Shown: positions 43,874 through 51,485, numbered from the stretch's first letter. The stretch is 64,000 nucleotides of DNA from JAZKID01 sp963714065 (GCA_963714065.1 OY970226.1:1984001-2048000); one strand, 5' to 3'. Notes: a model not told the origin generated them from the letters alone. Program-made: numbers and translations.

Positions 43874-44563
43874 TCAGCCGGCGCTTTTCGTGAAGCGCTC
43901 GAACACCTTGGAAAGATCCACGGATTCCTTGCCTTCCTTGGGCTCGGCGCCGTCCTCCGTTGACGGCTGCGGTTTTGCCGTCGTGACTTCGGCGGGCAGG
44001 AGAGTGGAAGTTTCTTCCTCGGCCTGTTTGGTTTTGTTCTTGGGTGCAGCGCGCGCCACTTCGAAATCGAGATCGATCTGCGAGCACAGGCCGAGGATCA
44101 CCGGGTCCTGCGGTGCGAGACTCTGGATGTTCCAGTGTGTGCGGTCGCGGATCTGCGCGATCGTGTTTTTTGTGGTGCCGACAAGGCGCATGATCTGCGC
44201 GTCTTTCAGCTCGGGATGATTGCGCACAATCCACAGGATCGCATTCGGGCGGTCGTGACGGCGCGAGACGGGCGTGTAGCGCGGGCCTTTTTTCTTCTTC
44301 TCGGGCGGCGCCACGAATTTGCTTTCGGCAAGCTCCAGCTTGAAATCATGGTCTTTTTCGGCATTGGCGATTTGCTCGCGTGTCAACTGGCCGGAATTGA
44401 TGGGATCGAGCCCCTTGATGCCCAGCGCCGCTTCGCCGTCGGCAATCGCCTTCACCTCAAGCGGGTGCAGCTTGCAGAAATCGGCGATCTGCTGAAAGGA
44501 TAGCGACGTATTGTCGACGAGCCACACGGCGGTGGCTTTCGGCATTAACGGGGCCTGACTCAT
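43874..44563 (-). CDS. DUF1013 family cell-cycle transcriptional regulator (TrcR-like)
   Basis: A 229-residue protein of the DUF1013 family, restricted to alphaproteobacteria and named TrcR where studied as a cell-cycle transcription factor. The N-terminal two thirds hold HTH-like segments: LSFQQIADFCKLHPLEVKAIADGE, LTREQIANAEKD, and HDRPNAILWIVRNHPELKDAQIMRLVGTTKNTIAQIRDRTHWN. The C-terminal 60 residues are acidic and disordered. ATG 44563 (opening MSQAP) is preferred to 44575. It lies near secA and opposite the DUF1192/RcdA genes. Confidence 0.88.
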   Translation of the reverse strand: MSQAPLMPKATAVWLVDNTSLSFQQIADFCKLHPLEVKAIADGEAALGIKGLDPINSGQLTREQIANAEKDHDFKLELAESKFVAPPEKKKKGPRYTPVSRRHDRPNAILWIVRNHPELKDAQIMRLVGTTKNTIAQIRDRTHWNIQSLAPQDPVILGLCSQIDLDFEVARAAPKNKTKQAEEETSTLLPAEVTTAKPQPSTEDGAEPKEGKESVDLSKVFERFTKSAG

Positions 44564-44716
44564 AACCTGCTCCAAACAATAGTGTTTCCCTAGCCTGCCG
44601 GGCTAGCCGAGAGGCGTCATCAGTCATGATGACAGGAGATGGAGCCACTATAATGGATGACGCCGCCCGCGCCAAGTATAAATTTAAGTGTTTGGAATTA
44701 TTCATGAAATTCAACC

Positions 44717-44789
44717 GTCATCGCCGGACTTGATCCGGCGATCCATCTTTATTTTTATGATGGATACGCGGGTCAAGCCCGCGTATGAC
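44717..44789. repeat. Palindromic element (GTCAT...ATGAC)
   Basis: A 73-bp copy: GTCAT, hairpin CGCCGGACTTGATCCGGCG, central ATCCATC / GATGGAT, right hairpin TACGCGGGTCAAGCCCGCGTA, ATGAC. It lies 17 bp before the DUF1192 start codon, so it forms part of that gene's leader. Confidence 0.85.
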
Positions 44790-44805
44790 GGATAGGAGAA
44801 ATGCC

Positions 44806-44988
44806 ATGTCCGAGGATGAACCAAAACCGAAGTCTAAACCGCATGAAATCGGCCAGGATCTGACGCTGCTTTCGGTGGCGGAACTGACGGAACGTATTGC
44901 GATTCTCAAGGAAGAAATCGCGCGGCTGGAGGCGGCAAGGGCAGCCAAGGGGAATGTTCGCAATGCGGCCGAGGCGCTTTTTCGCTAG
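44806..44988 (+). CDS. DUF1192 family protein
   Basis: A 60-residue protein whose core LTLLSVAELTERIAILKEEIARLEAARAAK is the DUF1192 signature: a short motif then a coiled-coil helix. The family is alphaproteobacterial and usually encoded beside the DUF1465 gene (general knowledge), as here, except that an orphan gene intervenes. ATAGGAG precedes ATG 44806. Function unknown. Confidence 0.85.
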   Translation: MSEDEPKPKSKPHEIGQDLTLLSVAELTERIAILKEEIARLEAARAAKGNVRNAAEALFR

Positions 44989-45039
44989 CCGTACAAACCG
45001 GTAAAATTTTAATTATTGACCGTGGTCTGATATCTTTCT

Positions 45040-45067
45040 TTGACATCCCTCAATGCCCCGCTAGAAT
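45040..45067 (+). promoter_or_regulatory. Sigma-70-type promoter for the orphan gene at 45083
   Basis: TTGACA (45040-45045), a 16-bp spacer and TAGAAT (45062-45067). Transcription would begin near 45074, only about 9 bases before ATG 45083 or 21 before ATG 45095. Confidence 0.6.
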
Positions 45068-45082
45068 GTTCGGGATTTAATT

Positions 45083-45607
45083 ATGGTATTTCAGATGACG
45101 GCAGCGAAGACTATTTCCAGTTCCATGCGTTCCGATACGCTCTCTTTGGCGCGCGAAAAAAGTTTCGATGCAGAGCTTGCCGATGCAAATTCGGTGCAGC
45201 AATCGGAAAAGCCAAATTCACCTAAGAAGGTAGATCGAATACATCAGTTTGGGCTAGGTAGAACACCTCAATCAAAATCTTCTCAATCAAAGCAGGGCAA
45301 TGAAAGTGCAGTGTGGAGCCGGTTCGACAGGTGGTGGAAGGCCGGCATGGGCGTGGCACTCGTTACTATTCAATGGGCGAGAAAATTTATAGGTAGTGTT
45401 TACAGCAAGGCTATGGCGCTCATAAATAGTTTTGGCAAATCATCTCCCAAATCAAAAGATCTCGAGAAAAAGCTCGCAGCGGTACGTGACAATCCAACCG
45501 AGAGTAATAAACAGGCCGCAGAGCAGGCGATTGAAGATGCGGAAGCGCCGGATGCTCCAGCCGATACTTTCTGGAATCCTGGGAATATAGGCCGTAAAAA
45601 TCGTTAA
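45083..45607 (+). CDS. AT-rich orphan protein with one hydrophobic segment
   Basis: A 174-residue protein of no known family. Residues 1-75 are polar and probably disordered (Ser, Gln, Lys); residues about 80-112 contain WSRFDRWWKAGMGVALVTIQWARKFIG, a Trp-rich amphipathic to hydrophobic segment that could sit in a membrane; the end is charged and acidic (EQAIEDAEAPDAPADTF). A good promoter lies close upstream, leaving a very short leader; ATG 45095 is an alternative start. It is inserted between DUF1192 and rcdA, which are normally neighbours. Its stop codon lies inside a perfect palindrome. Confidence 0.62.
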   Translation: MVFQMTAAKTISSSMRSDTLSLAREKSFDAELADANSVQQSEKPNSPKKVDRIHQFGLGRTPQSKSSQSKQGNESAVWSRFDRWWKAGMGVALVTIQWARKFIGSVYSKAMALINSFGKSSPKSKDLEKKLAAVRDNPTESNKQAAEQAIEDAEAPDAPADTFWNPGNIGRKNR

Positions 45608-45618
45608 CATATGTTAAC
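45601..45618. repeat. Perfect 18-bp palindrome
   Basis: CGTTAACATATGTTAACG, covering the stop codon of the orphan gene. It contains TTAA-N6-TTAA, one base short of the CtrA spacing, so it is not counted as a CtrA box. Confidence 0.6.
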
Positions 45619-45682
45619 GTGAACGAAGCGTGAGCGCTTTTGCTCAAATTTTTCTAAAATTTTACCAAACCTTAAGGGTTCC

Positions 45683-45698
45683 AGGTTATTAATAACCT
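45683..45698. repeat. Perfect 16-bp palindrome
   Basis: AGGTTATTAATAACCT. AT-rich and self-complementary, in the interval between the orphan gene and rcdA; could bind a dimeric regulator. No gene lies in 45608-45904. Confidence 0.45.
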
Positions 45699-45742
45699 AT
45701 CGTTCATTGCATTCCTTTGAACGCCTCCCTGTTTCAACTTTT

Positions 45743-45769
45743 AAGCCGCCTTCGGGCGGCTTTTTTTTT
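45743..45769 (+). terminator. Rho-independent terminator
   Basis: Stem AAGCCGCC (45743-45750), loop TTCG, stem GGCGGCTT (45755-45762) and a run of T to 45769. It ends the transcript of the orphan gene, 135 bp after its stop, or a short RNA starting in between. Confidence 0.93.
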
Positions 45770-45852
45770 GCGGTTTTGCTGGGGGTGCGGGCGGGATTTA
45801 TCATGTTTTAGCCTTTTTCTTTCCAAGCGACGCAAGGCGAGCTAAACTTCAG

Positions 45853-45867
45853 TTAACTAATAGTTAA
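45853..45867. promoter_or_regulatory. CtrA-type box TTAA-N7-TTAA upstream of rcdA
   Basis: TTAACTAATAGTTAA, an exact and fully palindromic match to the CtrA consensus, 37 bp upstream of the rcdA start. RcdA takes part in CtrA proteolysis in Caulobacter and its gene is under CtrA control there, so this site is biologically sensible. Confidence 0.65.
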
Positions 45868-45904
45868 AGCGCAGCCAAAGAAGAGTTAAAAAAGAGCATT
45901 ATAA

Positions 45905-46450
45905 ATGACAATAGATCCGCGAGACGACATGCAAGACGACCTGGCCTTCATCGATGCAGAAACCGTAGCTTTCGGCGACAGGCTCGTCGCTTCCAATATG
46001 TTCATGGCCCTGTTTCAGGGCGGTATGGGTTTGATCGAGGAATCCGCCAATTATCTGGACGGCCCCGGCCGTATCGAAAGCAAATCTCTCTCCCGCTCCG
46101 GCACGCTGGCTTATGCCACCGAAAGCATGCGGCTGACGACAAGGCTGATGCAGCTTGCCTCCTGGCTGCTGCTCTACCGCGCCGTGAACGAAGGCGAGAT
46201 TTCGAAGGAGCAGGCGAAGATCGACAAGAGCAAATTCAAGCTGGAATCGATGTCTGCCGGCGAAATGACACCCGCCATCGAGGAACTTCCCGCAACCTTG
46301 CGCGAGCTGATCGCGCGCAGCCTGCGCCTGCAGGATCGCGTGCTGCATATCGACCGCCTGTTGTATCAGGGCGATATGATCATGGTCGTCGAAAGCCCGG
46401 TCAACCCACTGCTGGCGCGGCTAGAGGCGAATTTCTGCGCGCCGAACTGA
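45905..46450 (+). CDS. rcdA: DUF1465 family, RcdA-like regulator of CtrA degradation
   Basis: A 181-residue protein of the DUF1465 family, to which RcdA belongs. It is all helical by appearance: FIDAETVAFGDRLVASNMFMALFQGGMGLIEESANYLDG, YATESMRLTTRLMQLASWLLLYRAVNEGEIS, then LPATLRELIARSLRLQDRVLHIDRLLY. RcdA is a ClpXP adaptor that helps remove CtrA during the cell cycle. A CtrA-type box lies upstream. The acidic N-terminus and the end NFCAPN differ from the longer disordered tail of Caulobacter RcdA, so equivalence in function is probable but not certain. Confidence 0.82.
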   Translation: MTIDPRDDMQDDLAFIDAETVAFGDRLVASNMFMALFQGGMGLIEESANYLDGPGRIESKSLSRSGTLAYATESMRLTTRLMQLASWLLLYRAVNEGEISKEQAKIDKSKFKLESMSAGEMTPAIEELPATLRELIARSLRLQDRVLHIDRLLYQGDMIMVVESPVNPLLARLEANFCAPN

Positions 46451-46455
46451 AGTTC

Positions 46456-47268
46456 TTAGCTTAATTGTTTTGACCGTTCGGTCGCGGCTTTTACAGCCTC
46501 ACTGAGCAGGGCTTCCAACCCTTCTTTACCACCAAGGATTTTCATTGCGGCTTCCGTCATGCCGCCCTTCGAGGTCACCTGCATGCGCAAATCCTCGGGC
46601 GTGTGTGAAGACTGTTTCAGCAACGCGCCCGCGCCAATAACGGTCTGCCGCGCCAGGCTTTGTGCAAGTTCAGGCGGAATGCCGGCCTTTGCTCCGGCGC
46701 GCGCGAGTTCTTCCGTCAGCAGGAATACGTAGGCCGGGCCGCAGCCGACAACGGAGCCGATCACATCCAGCAGGGTTTCGTCCGTAATCCATTCCACCTT
46801 GCCGATGGCCTCGAACAGTTTATGCGCCGTTTCGCGCTGCTGCGCCGAAACATGTTTATTGGCGATGCATACGCTCATGGCCTCGTTCACGCTTGCCGCC
46901 ATATTCGGCATGACACGCACGACAGGTTGATCGGAATGCAAAAGCTGCGTCAGCGTTTCGATACGCTTTCCTGCCGCCACCGAAATCACCAGCGATGTCG
47001 GGGGCAGGGCGGGTCCCAAGGTTTTCAGAGCCTCTTCCACATTTTGCGGCTTGACCGCCAGCACGGCGACATCGGCCTTGAACGGCATTGTAGGGTTGAT
47101 GGCAAGGCGGTGCCCGTGCGGCGTCACCAGATCGAACAGTTCGATGCTTGGTTCTTTTTCGAGCAGGGTGAAACGGGATTGCGCGTCCATCCTCAGCCAT
47201 GCGGCAAGCATGGAGCGGCCGAGATTGCCGCAGCCGACAAGAAGCAGGTTTTCCGGACTATTGCTCAA
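46456..47268 (-). CDS. proC: Pyrroline-5-carboxylate reductase
   Basis: A 270-residue NAD(P)H enzyme, the last step of proline synthesis. The Rossmann motif is LVGCGNLGRSML at 10-21; the C-terminal dimer domain shows VGCGPAYVFLLTEELARAGAKAGI, ARQTVIGAGALL and the family signature QVTSKGGMTEAAMKIL. It lies on the minus strand at the end of the ubiK-ybjN-proC direction, convergent with rcdA (5 bp). Confidence 0.96.
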   Translation of the reverse strand: MSNSPENLLLVGCGNLGRSMLAAWLRMDAQSRFTLLEKEPSIELFDLVTPHGHRLAINPTMPFKADVAVLAVKPQNVEEALKTLGPALPPTSLVISVAAGKRIETLTQLLHSDQPVVRVMPNMAASVNEAMSVCIANKHVSAQQRETAHKLFEAIGKVEWITDETLLDVIGSVVGCGPAYVFLLTEELARAGAKAGIPPELAQSLARQTVIGAGALLKQSSHTPEDLRMQVTSKGGMTEAAMKILGGKEGLEALLSEAVKAATERSKQLS

Positions 47269-47344
47269 GCCTAATGGATACGTTATCGTGCCCGCCTATG
47301 CAACTATAGTAATTTTTAATGTGTGTATTTTCAGGAGGTTTAAA

Positions 47345-47881
47345 ATGTCAGGTCCATGCAGTCTATTTTCTCTGGTTGTACATGTGGCGGTGCCGGTTCT
47401 CGAAGCCGTCGTCAGACCTATCGAAGCTGTCATCGGCATTGCGAAGGCTTTCGATTGCCATCTGAAAGACAATCAAGAGCAAGAAAAATCTGCGCGTACG
47501 GTTGAAAATCCGACGCCCGTTACCGAGCCGGAAACGCCTCGTAAAGCAGAGGTGCCTGTCAGGCCTGCGTTCATCATCCGGGATCCGGAACTGGCGGCAA
47601 AGCTGGATACGTCGCATGACGGTTTTGTGACCACCCAGGAAGTTGTCGACGGAGCATTGCGCGCTCGCGTCGTCGGTATAACGGACCGAAAGGTCGACAA
47701 GGATGATTACGCGAAGCTTGTTGCGCAATATGGATTGAACGAAGACCTGTTCGATGAAATTGCAGGTACCGATGGCGAAATCTCGCGCGACGATCTAAAT
47801 ACCTATATTGATGCGCATGGCGAACCCATTAGCCCCGAATCGAACACCAAAGGCATTCCGTTAAATCCGGTGGTTGCCTAA
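47345..47881 (+). CDS. Orphan protein with EF-hand-like loops
   Basis: A 178-residue protein. Residues about 5-35 (LFSLVVHVAVPVLEAVVRPIEAVIGIA) are hydrophobic/amphipathic, 40-75 are a polar Glu/Pro/Thr linker, and the C-terminal half holds two EF-hand-like loops: LDTSHDGFVTTQEV (D-x-S-x-D-G-x-V-x-x-x-E) near 90-103 and IAGTDGEISRDDL near 140-152, the second incomplete. Calcium binding through the first is plausible. AGGAGG 5 bases before the ATG fixes the start; an ORF from 47051 runs through proC antisense and is not used. The gene sits in opposite orientation between ybjN and proC. Confidence 0.75.
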   Translation: MSGPCSLFSLVVHVAVPVLEAVVRPIEAVIGIAKAFDCHLKDNQEQEKSARTVENPTPVTEPETPRKAEVPVRPAFIIRDPELAAKLDTSHDGFVTTQEVVDGALRARVVGITDRKVDKDDYAKLVAQYGLNEDLFDEIAGTDGEISRDDLNTYIDAHGEPISPESNTKGIPLNPVVA

Positions 47882-48381
47882 GCTTCTCCCGCCGTTTCCA
47901 GGATTACGGCATCGAGCGCTTCCTGCGCGGTTTTCCCTGCCCAGACGACGAACTGGAAAGCGGGAAAGTAGCGCTCGGATGTATCGACGGCGGTTTTCAC
48001 CAGCGTTTCCACCTGCATGGGGTTCATCTCTGCATCCTTGCCGAGCAGAAGCGTCTGGCGGAACATCAGGATGCCTTCCTTCGCCCAGATATCGAAATGG
48101 CCGAGCCAGAGCTGCTCGTTGATGCGGCTCATCAGTTCGAGGATTTCGCCGCGGCGGCGATCAACTACCTTGAAGTCGAAGGCGCAGGCGAGATGCAGCC
48201 CGCCCATCTCCTCGAGCCAGGTAAAGGAGACATGGTAATCGGCATAAGCGCCGGGCATCGAGATTGTGATCTCGTCGTCGCCCGAGCGGTCGAAGATCCA
48301 GTCATTGCGTTCGGCGAATTGTTCGATTGTGTCGACAGGGTTACCGGCTGAAGAGGAAATTTCAAGATCGATGAATGACAT
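47878..48381 (-). CDS. YbjN domain-containing protein
   Basis: A 167-residue soluble protein with the YbjN/bacterial sensory-transduction fold: DWIFDRSGDDEITISMPGAYADYHVSFTWLEEMGGLHLACAFDFKVVDRRRGEILELMSRINEQLWLGHFDIWAKEGILMFRQTLLL. In alphaproteobacteria this gene usually lies just before proC (general knowledge); here an orphan gene on the other strand separates them. It may be a chaperone-like protein. AAGGA precedes ATG 48381. Stop overlaps that of the orphan by 4 bp. Confidence 0.87.
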   Translation of the reverse strand: MSFIDLEISSSAGNPVDTIEQFAERNDWIFDRSGDDEITISMPGAYADYHVSFTWLEEMGGLHLACAFDFKVVDRRRGEILELMSRINEQLWLGHFDIWAKEGILMFRQTLLLGKDAEMNPMQVETLVKTAVDTSERYFPAFQFVVWAGKTAQEALDAVILETAGEA

Positions 48382-48623
48382 GGCGATTTCCTTGACTGGT
48401 TCTTAGGTTGTTTTTTGGGCTGGTTTCTAGACTGGCTTGAAAATGAAGGCGCAATGAAAGGCGCTAAAGCCTTTTGAGGCAGGAGGTGAGGCGAAAACTG
48501 ATCGTTTTTCTTCGTCACTCTTGATGTCCCGGCCCAGAATTGAATCGAGCCTTCACACCAATGGTATCGCGCAAAAGGTAAAGAGGATATCAAATTTTGC
48601 GGAGGGGGCTGGGGCAACCAAAT

Positions 48624-49181
48624 TCAGTTGCACTTCACATAAACGCCGCTACCGCGCCCGATCTCCACGTCGTAAGGCTTCGTCGCATAATAATTATATT
48701 GGGCGTCCTGTTTCGTCAGTTCGTAAACAGGTTTTGATAAGCCTTCATTGAGCCTTCCTGTGTAATATTTGCAGAAAGCCGATTCGGTGACGCCTTTTGA
48801 GATATTCTCGCGGGAAATTCTTTTTATCTCCCGCTTCAGCGAAGCTACATAATCCGTGATCTCCACTTCTTCGATAGGAATCTCCAGGACGGTTGCGCAT
48901 TCTGGCAGGCCAGATCCTTTTTTGCTGCGCCTGATTTCTTGATCCGCATATCCGAGTTGCGCGGAAGCAAAAGGCAATTTGAGAAGTTCTCTCAAGACAA
49001 CGAATTCATTTCTGTTGATACTTTTCAGTCCTTGCCGACCGCCGCTTGCGGGCCGGAAAACTTCCAAAAGCGCAAGAATTTTGGTCTCGAATTCGTCATC
49101 CTGAATAAGCAAGGGTTTTCCGCTTTCCGTACCGTCGGGATTTTGCGAACTCGTCGACGAGCGTTTTGGCAAAGACTTCAA
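48624..49181 (-). CDS. Orphan protein, probably frameshifted near its start
   Basis: A 185-codon frame with no known domain. The C-terminal 160 residues look genuine (EFETKILALLEVFRPASGG, VLEIPIEEVEITDYVASLKREIKRISREN, FCKYYTGRLNEG), but the frame can only start at TTG 49181 and its first 27 residues are low-complexity. In another frame, ATG 49240-49242 with GGAGA in front opens a better-looking N-terminus (MPITPLFIQGLDYRAYC...) that stops near 49100. The two halves together suggest one gene of about 205 residues broken by a one-base shift. It lies between ubiK and ybjN. No function is known. Confidence 0.5.
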   Translation of the reverse strand: MKSLPKRSSTSSQNPDGTESGKPLLIQDDEFETKILALLEVFRPASGGRQGLKSINRNEFVVLRELLKLPFASAQLGYADQEIRRSKKGSGLPECATVLEIPIEEVEITDYVASLKREIKRISRENISKGVTESAFCKYYTGRLNEGLSKPVYELTKQDAQYNYYATKPYDVEIGRGSGVYVKCN

Positions 49182-49316
49182 AACTTCGCTTGCAGTAAGC
49201 CCTGTAGTCCAGCCCTTGTATGAAAAGCGGTGTAATAGGCATCAATGTCTCCGATAAATTCAAACTCAGTTTGTTTTCAATAAAATAAAACTATTCCAGG
49301 CAATTCTGTTTGCTGG

Positions 49317-49574
49317 TCAGATCTGTTTCCGGGTCTTTGCTTCCAGCGCATCCAGACGGGTTTCCAGCTCTGCAATTTTATCGAGCGATTTGGCGGCCAT
49401 TTCTTTCGCCACGTCGAACTCCTCGCGGCGCACGAGGTTCATATCGGTCAAAATACGCTCGGCCTGCAGTTTGAAGAATGTCTCCATTTCCTGCCATATG
49501 CCCTGCGTGAAACCTGCGGCGCTGTTGAAGGCTTCCGCCATCTGGTCGAAAAACGGGTTCTTGGTCTGGGTCAT
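49317..49574 (-). CDS. ubiK: UbiK-type accessory factor (BMFP family)
   Basis: An 85-residue protein of the BMFP/UbiK family. The N-terminal half is amphipathic (FFDQMAEAFNSAAGFTQGIWQEMETFFKLQAERIL) and the C-terminal half a coiled coil (DKIAELETRLDALEAKTRK), with the conserved MNLVRREEFDVAKEMA between. UbiK helps ubiquinone synthesis in other bacteria and forms trimers. ATG 49574 is used; an upstream reading runs into the divergent lgt promoter. Confidence 0.88.
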   Translation of the reverse strand: MTQTKNPFFDQMAEAFNSAAGFTQGIWQEMETFFKLQAERILTDMNLVRREEFDVAKEMAAKSLDKIAELETRLDALEAKTRKQI

Positions 49575-49632
49575 AACCCGTATGTAAGCAGGCAGGCTTT
49601 GGCTTGCAAGCCCGGTTATGCGGTGGCATGCC

Positions 49633-50454
49633 ATGTCCATGTTCTTTGCCTTGCCGTTTCCCGCCATCGATCCGGTATTTATCGAATGGGGACCGCTGAC
49701 CATTCGCTGGTATGCGCTGGCCTATATCGCAGGCGTGCTTTTCGGCTGGTGGCTGGCGCTCAGCATGGTCAGGCATGCCGAACTGTTCAGGCCGCTGAAG
49801 CCGCCGACCACGCGCGAACTCGACGATTTTCTCGTCTGGGCCATGCTCGGCATCGTTGCGGGCGGGCGGATCGGTTTCGTGTTGTTCTACAACCTGTCTT
49901 ATTATGTGCGCGAGCCGTTGCAGATTTTTCAGGTCTGGCACGGCGGCATGTCGTTTCACGGCGGCATGGCCGGTCTTGCGCTTGCGACCTGGCTGTTCGC
50001 GCGCAAACGCGGCATCGTATTCCTGACGCTGATGGACATTATCGCCGCCGTGGCGCCGGTGGGGCTTTTCTTCGGCCGCATCGCCAATTTCGTGAATGGG
50101 GAACTCTATGGCCGCGCCAGCAATATATCGTGGGCGGTGATGTTTCCGCGCGGCGGAAATGTGCCGCGCCATCCGAGCCAGCTTTACGAAGCGGGGCTGG
50201 AAGGAATTTTGCTGTTCATGTTGCTGATGCTGGCTGTGTGGAAATTCCGCGCCTTGAAAAAGCCGGGGCTGACGACGGGCTTGTTCCTGACAGGTTACGG
50301 CATCGCCCGTTTTACGGTCGAATTTTTCCGTGAGCCCGATGCGCAGCTTGGCTTCCTGTTTGCGCATGCGACCATGGGTCAATTTTTATCGCTGCCGATG
50401 ATCGCCGCGGGTGCCGCACTTGTCGTCTATGCCTGGCGCGAGGCGCGCATATGA
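49633..50454 (+). CDS. lgt: Prolipoprotein diacylglyceryl transferase
   Basis: A membrane enzyme of about 273 residues that moves a diacylglyceryl group from phosphatidylglycerol to the lipobox Cys of prolipoproteins. Signatures are IRWYALAYIAGVLFGWWLA, GGRIGFVLFYN, HGGMSFHGGMAG and the Lgt signature GRIANFVNGELYGR with HPSQLYEAGLEG. ATG 49633 is chosen (opening MSMFFALPFPAIDPV); ATG 49618 is possible. It overlaps midA by 4 bp (ATGA). Confidence 0.95.
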   Translation: MSMFFALPFPAIDPVFIEWGPLTIRWYALAYIAGVLFGWWLALSMVRHAELFRPLKPPTTRELDDFLVWAMLGIVAGGRIGFVLFYNLSYYVREPLQIFQVWHGGMSFHGGMAGLALATWLFARKRGIVFLTLMDIIAAVAPVGLFFGRIANFVNGELYGRASNISWAVMFPRGGNVPRHPSQLYEAGLEGILLFMLLMLAVWKFRALKKPGLTTGLFLTGYGIARFTVEFFREPDAQLGFLFAHATMGQFLSLPMIAAGAALVVYAWREARI

Positions 50455-51485
50455 GCCTGCTTGCGCACGCGGTAATTAGGCAAACGCCGCTTTCCGAGCT
50501 TCTGCAGACAGAGATTGCGCGGAACGGTCCCATGAATGTCGTGCGTTATATGGATCTTTGCCTGTCGCATCCGCAATACGGCTATTACATGACGCGCGAT
50601 CCGCTCGGCACGCGCGGCGATTTCACCACCGCGCCGGAAATCTCGCAAATGTTCGGCGAAGTGATCGGCGCCTATGTCGCGCAGCAATGGCATACAATGG
50701 GCGCGCCAAGGGATTTTCATCTTGTCGAATGCGGGCCCGGCCGCGGCACGCTAATGAAGGATATGTTGCGGGTGATGCAGCGCGTGCCTAATTTCAGGGC
50801 GCAGGTCCATCTTGTCGAGACGTCGCCGGTATTGCGGGAGATTCAGAAGGCCGCGCTGCAAAATGCAGAAATCGCCTGGCATGAAACGCTTGATACTGTG
50901 CCGCAAGGCGCATTCGCTCTTATTGCCAACGAGTTTCTCGATGCGTTGCCCATCGAGCAATTTATATTCGTGCAGGGACAATGGCACGAGCGGTGCATTG
51001 GCCTTCAAAACGGCGCGCTGGTTTTTGTGCTTGGTGACGTTGTGCCTTTGAATATTCAGGCAAAAGAGGGCGACGTGTTCGAACGCTCGCCTGCAAGAGA
51101 ATATGTCATGCGGCAGCTTTGCGCGCGCCTGAAACGGGATAGAGGCTTTGCCTTGCTTATCGACTACGGCGCGGTGCGGGCAGGCATCGGTGACACATTG
51201 CAAGCGGTGCGCTCGCACAAATATGTAGATGTGTTTGAGGCGCCCGGCGAATGCGATCTCACCTCACATGTCGATTTCGCCGCGCTGGAACAGATTACGT
51301 TGGCACAGGGATGTAATTGTATGATCGCAACGCAGGGCGAATTCCTGATGTCGCTCGGCATTGAGGCGCGCGCCGCAATCCTGCAACAGAAAAATCCCGG
51401 TGCGAATATAAATGCGGCGCTGCAAAGACTGATCGGCGCAGAGCAAATGGGAAAATTATTCAAGGTGATGGTCGTTTCATCATGA
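50451..51485 (+). CDS. MidA/NDUFAF7 family SAM-dependent methyltransferase
   Basis: A 344-residue protein of the MidA family: MDLCLSHPQYGYYMTRDPLGTRGDFTTAPEISQMFGEVIGAYVAQQW, SAM-binding VECGPGRGTLMKDMLR, NEFLDALPIEQF, LLIDYGA and DLTSHVDFAAL. Its mitochondrial counterpart NDUFAF7 dimethylates an arginine of a complex I subunit. The gene is coupled to lgt and to the GNAT gene by ATGA overlaps, the order usual in alphaproteobacteria. Confidence 0.92.
   Translation: MSLLAHAVIRQTPLSELLQTEIARNGPMNVVRYMDLCLSHPQYGYYMTRDPLGTRGDFTTAPEISQMFGEVIGAYVAQQWHTMGAPRDFHLVECGPGRGTLMKDMLRVMQRVPNFRAQVHLVETSPVLREIQKAALQNAEIAWHETLDTVPQGAFALIANEFLDALPIEQFIFVQGQWHERCIGLQNGALVFVLGDVVPLNIQAKEGDVFERSPAREYVMRQLCARLKRDRGFALLIDYGAVRAGIGDTLQAVRSHKYVDVFEAPGECDLTSHVDFAALEQITLAQGCNCMIATQGEFLMSLGIEARAAILQQKNPGANINAALQRLIGAEQMGKLFKVMVVSS

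Noticed and set aside
47051..47881. Long start of the EF-hand orphan at 47051
   Set aside because: The first 98 codons run antisense through proC; AGGAGG before ATG 47345 marks the real start.
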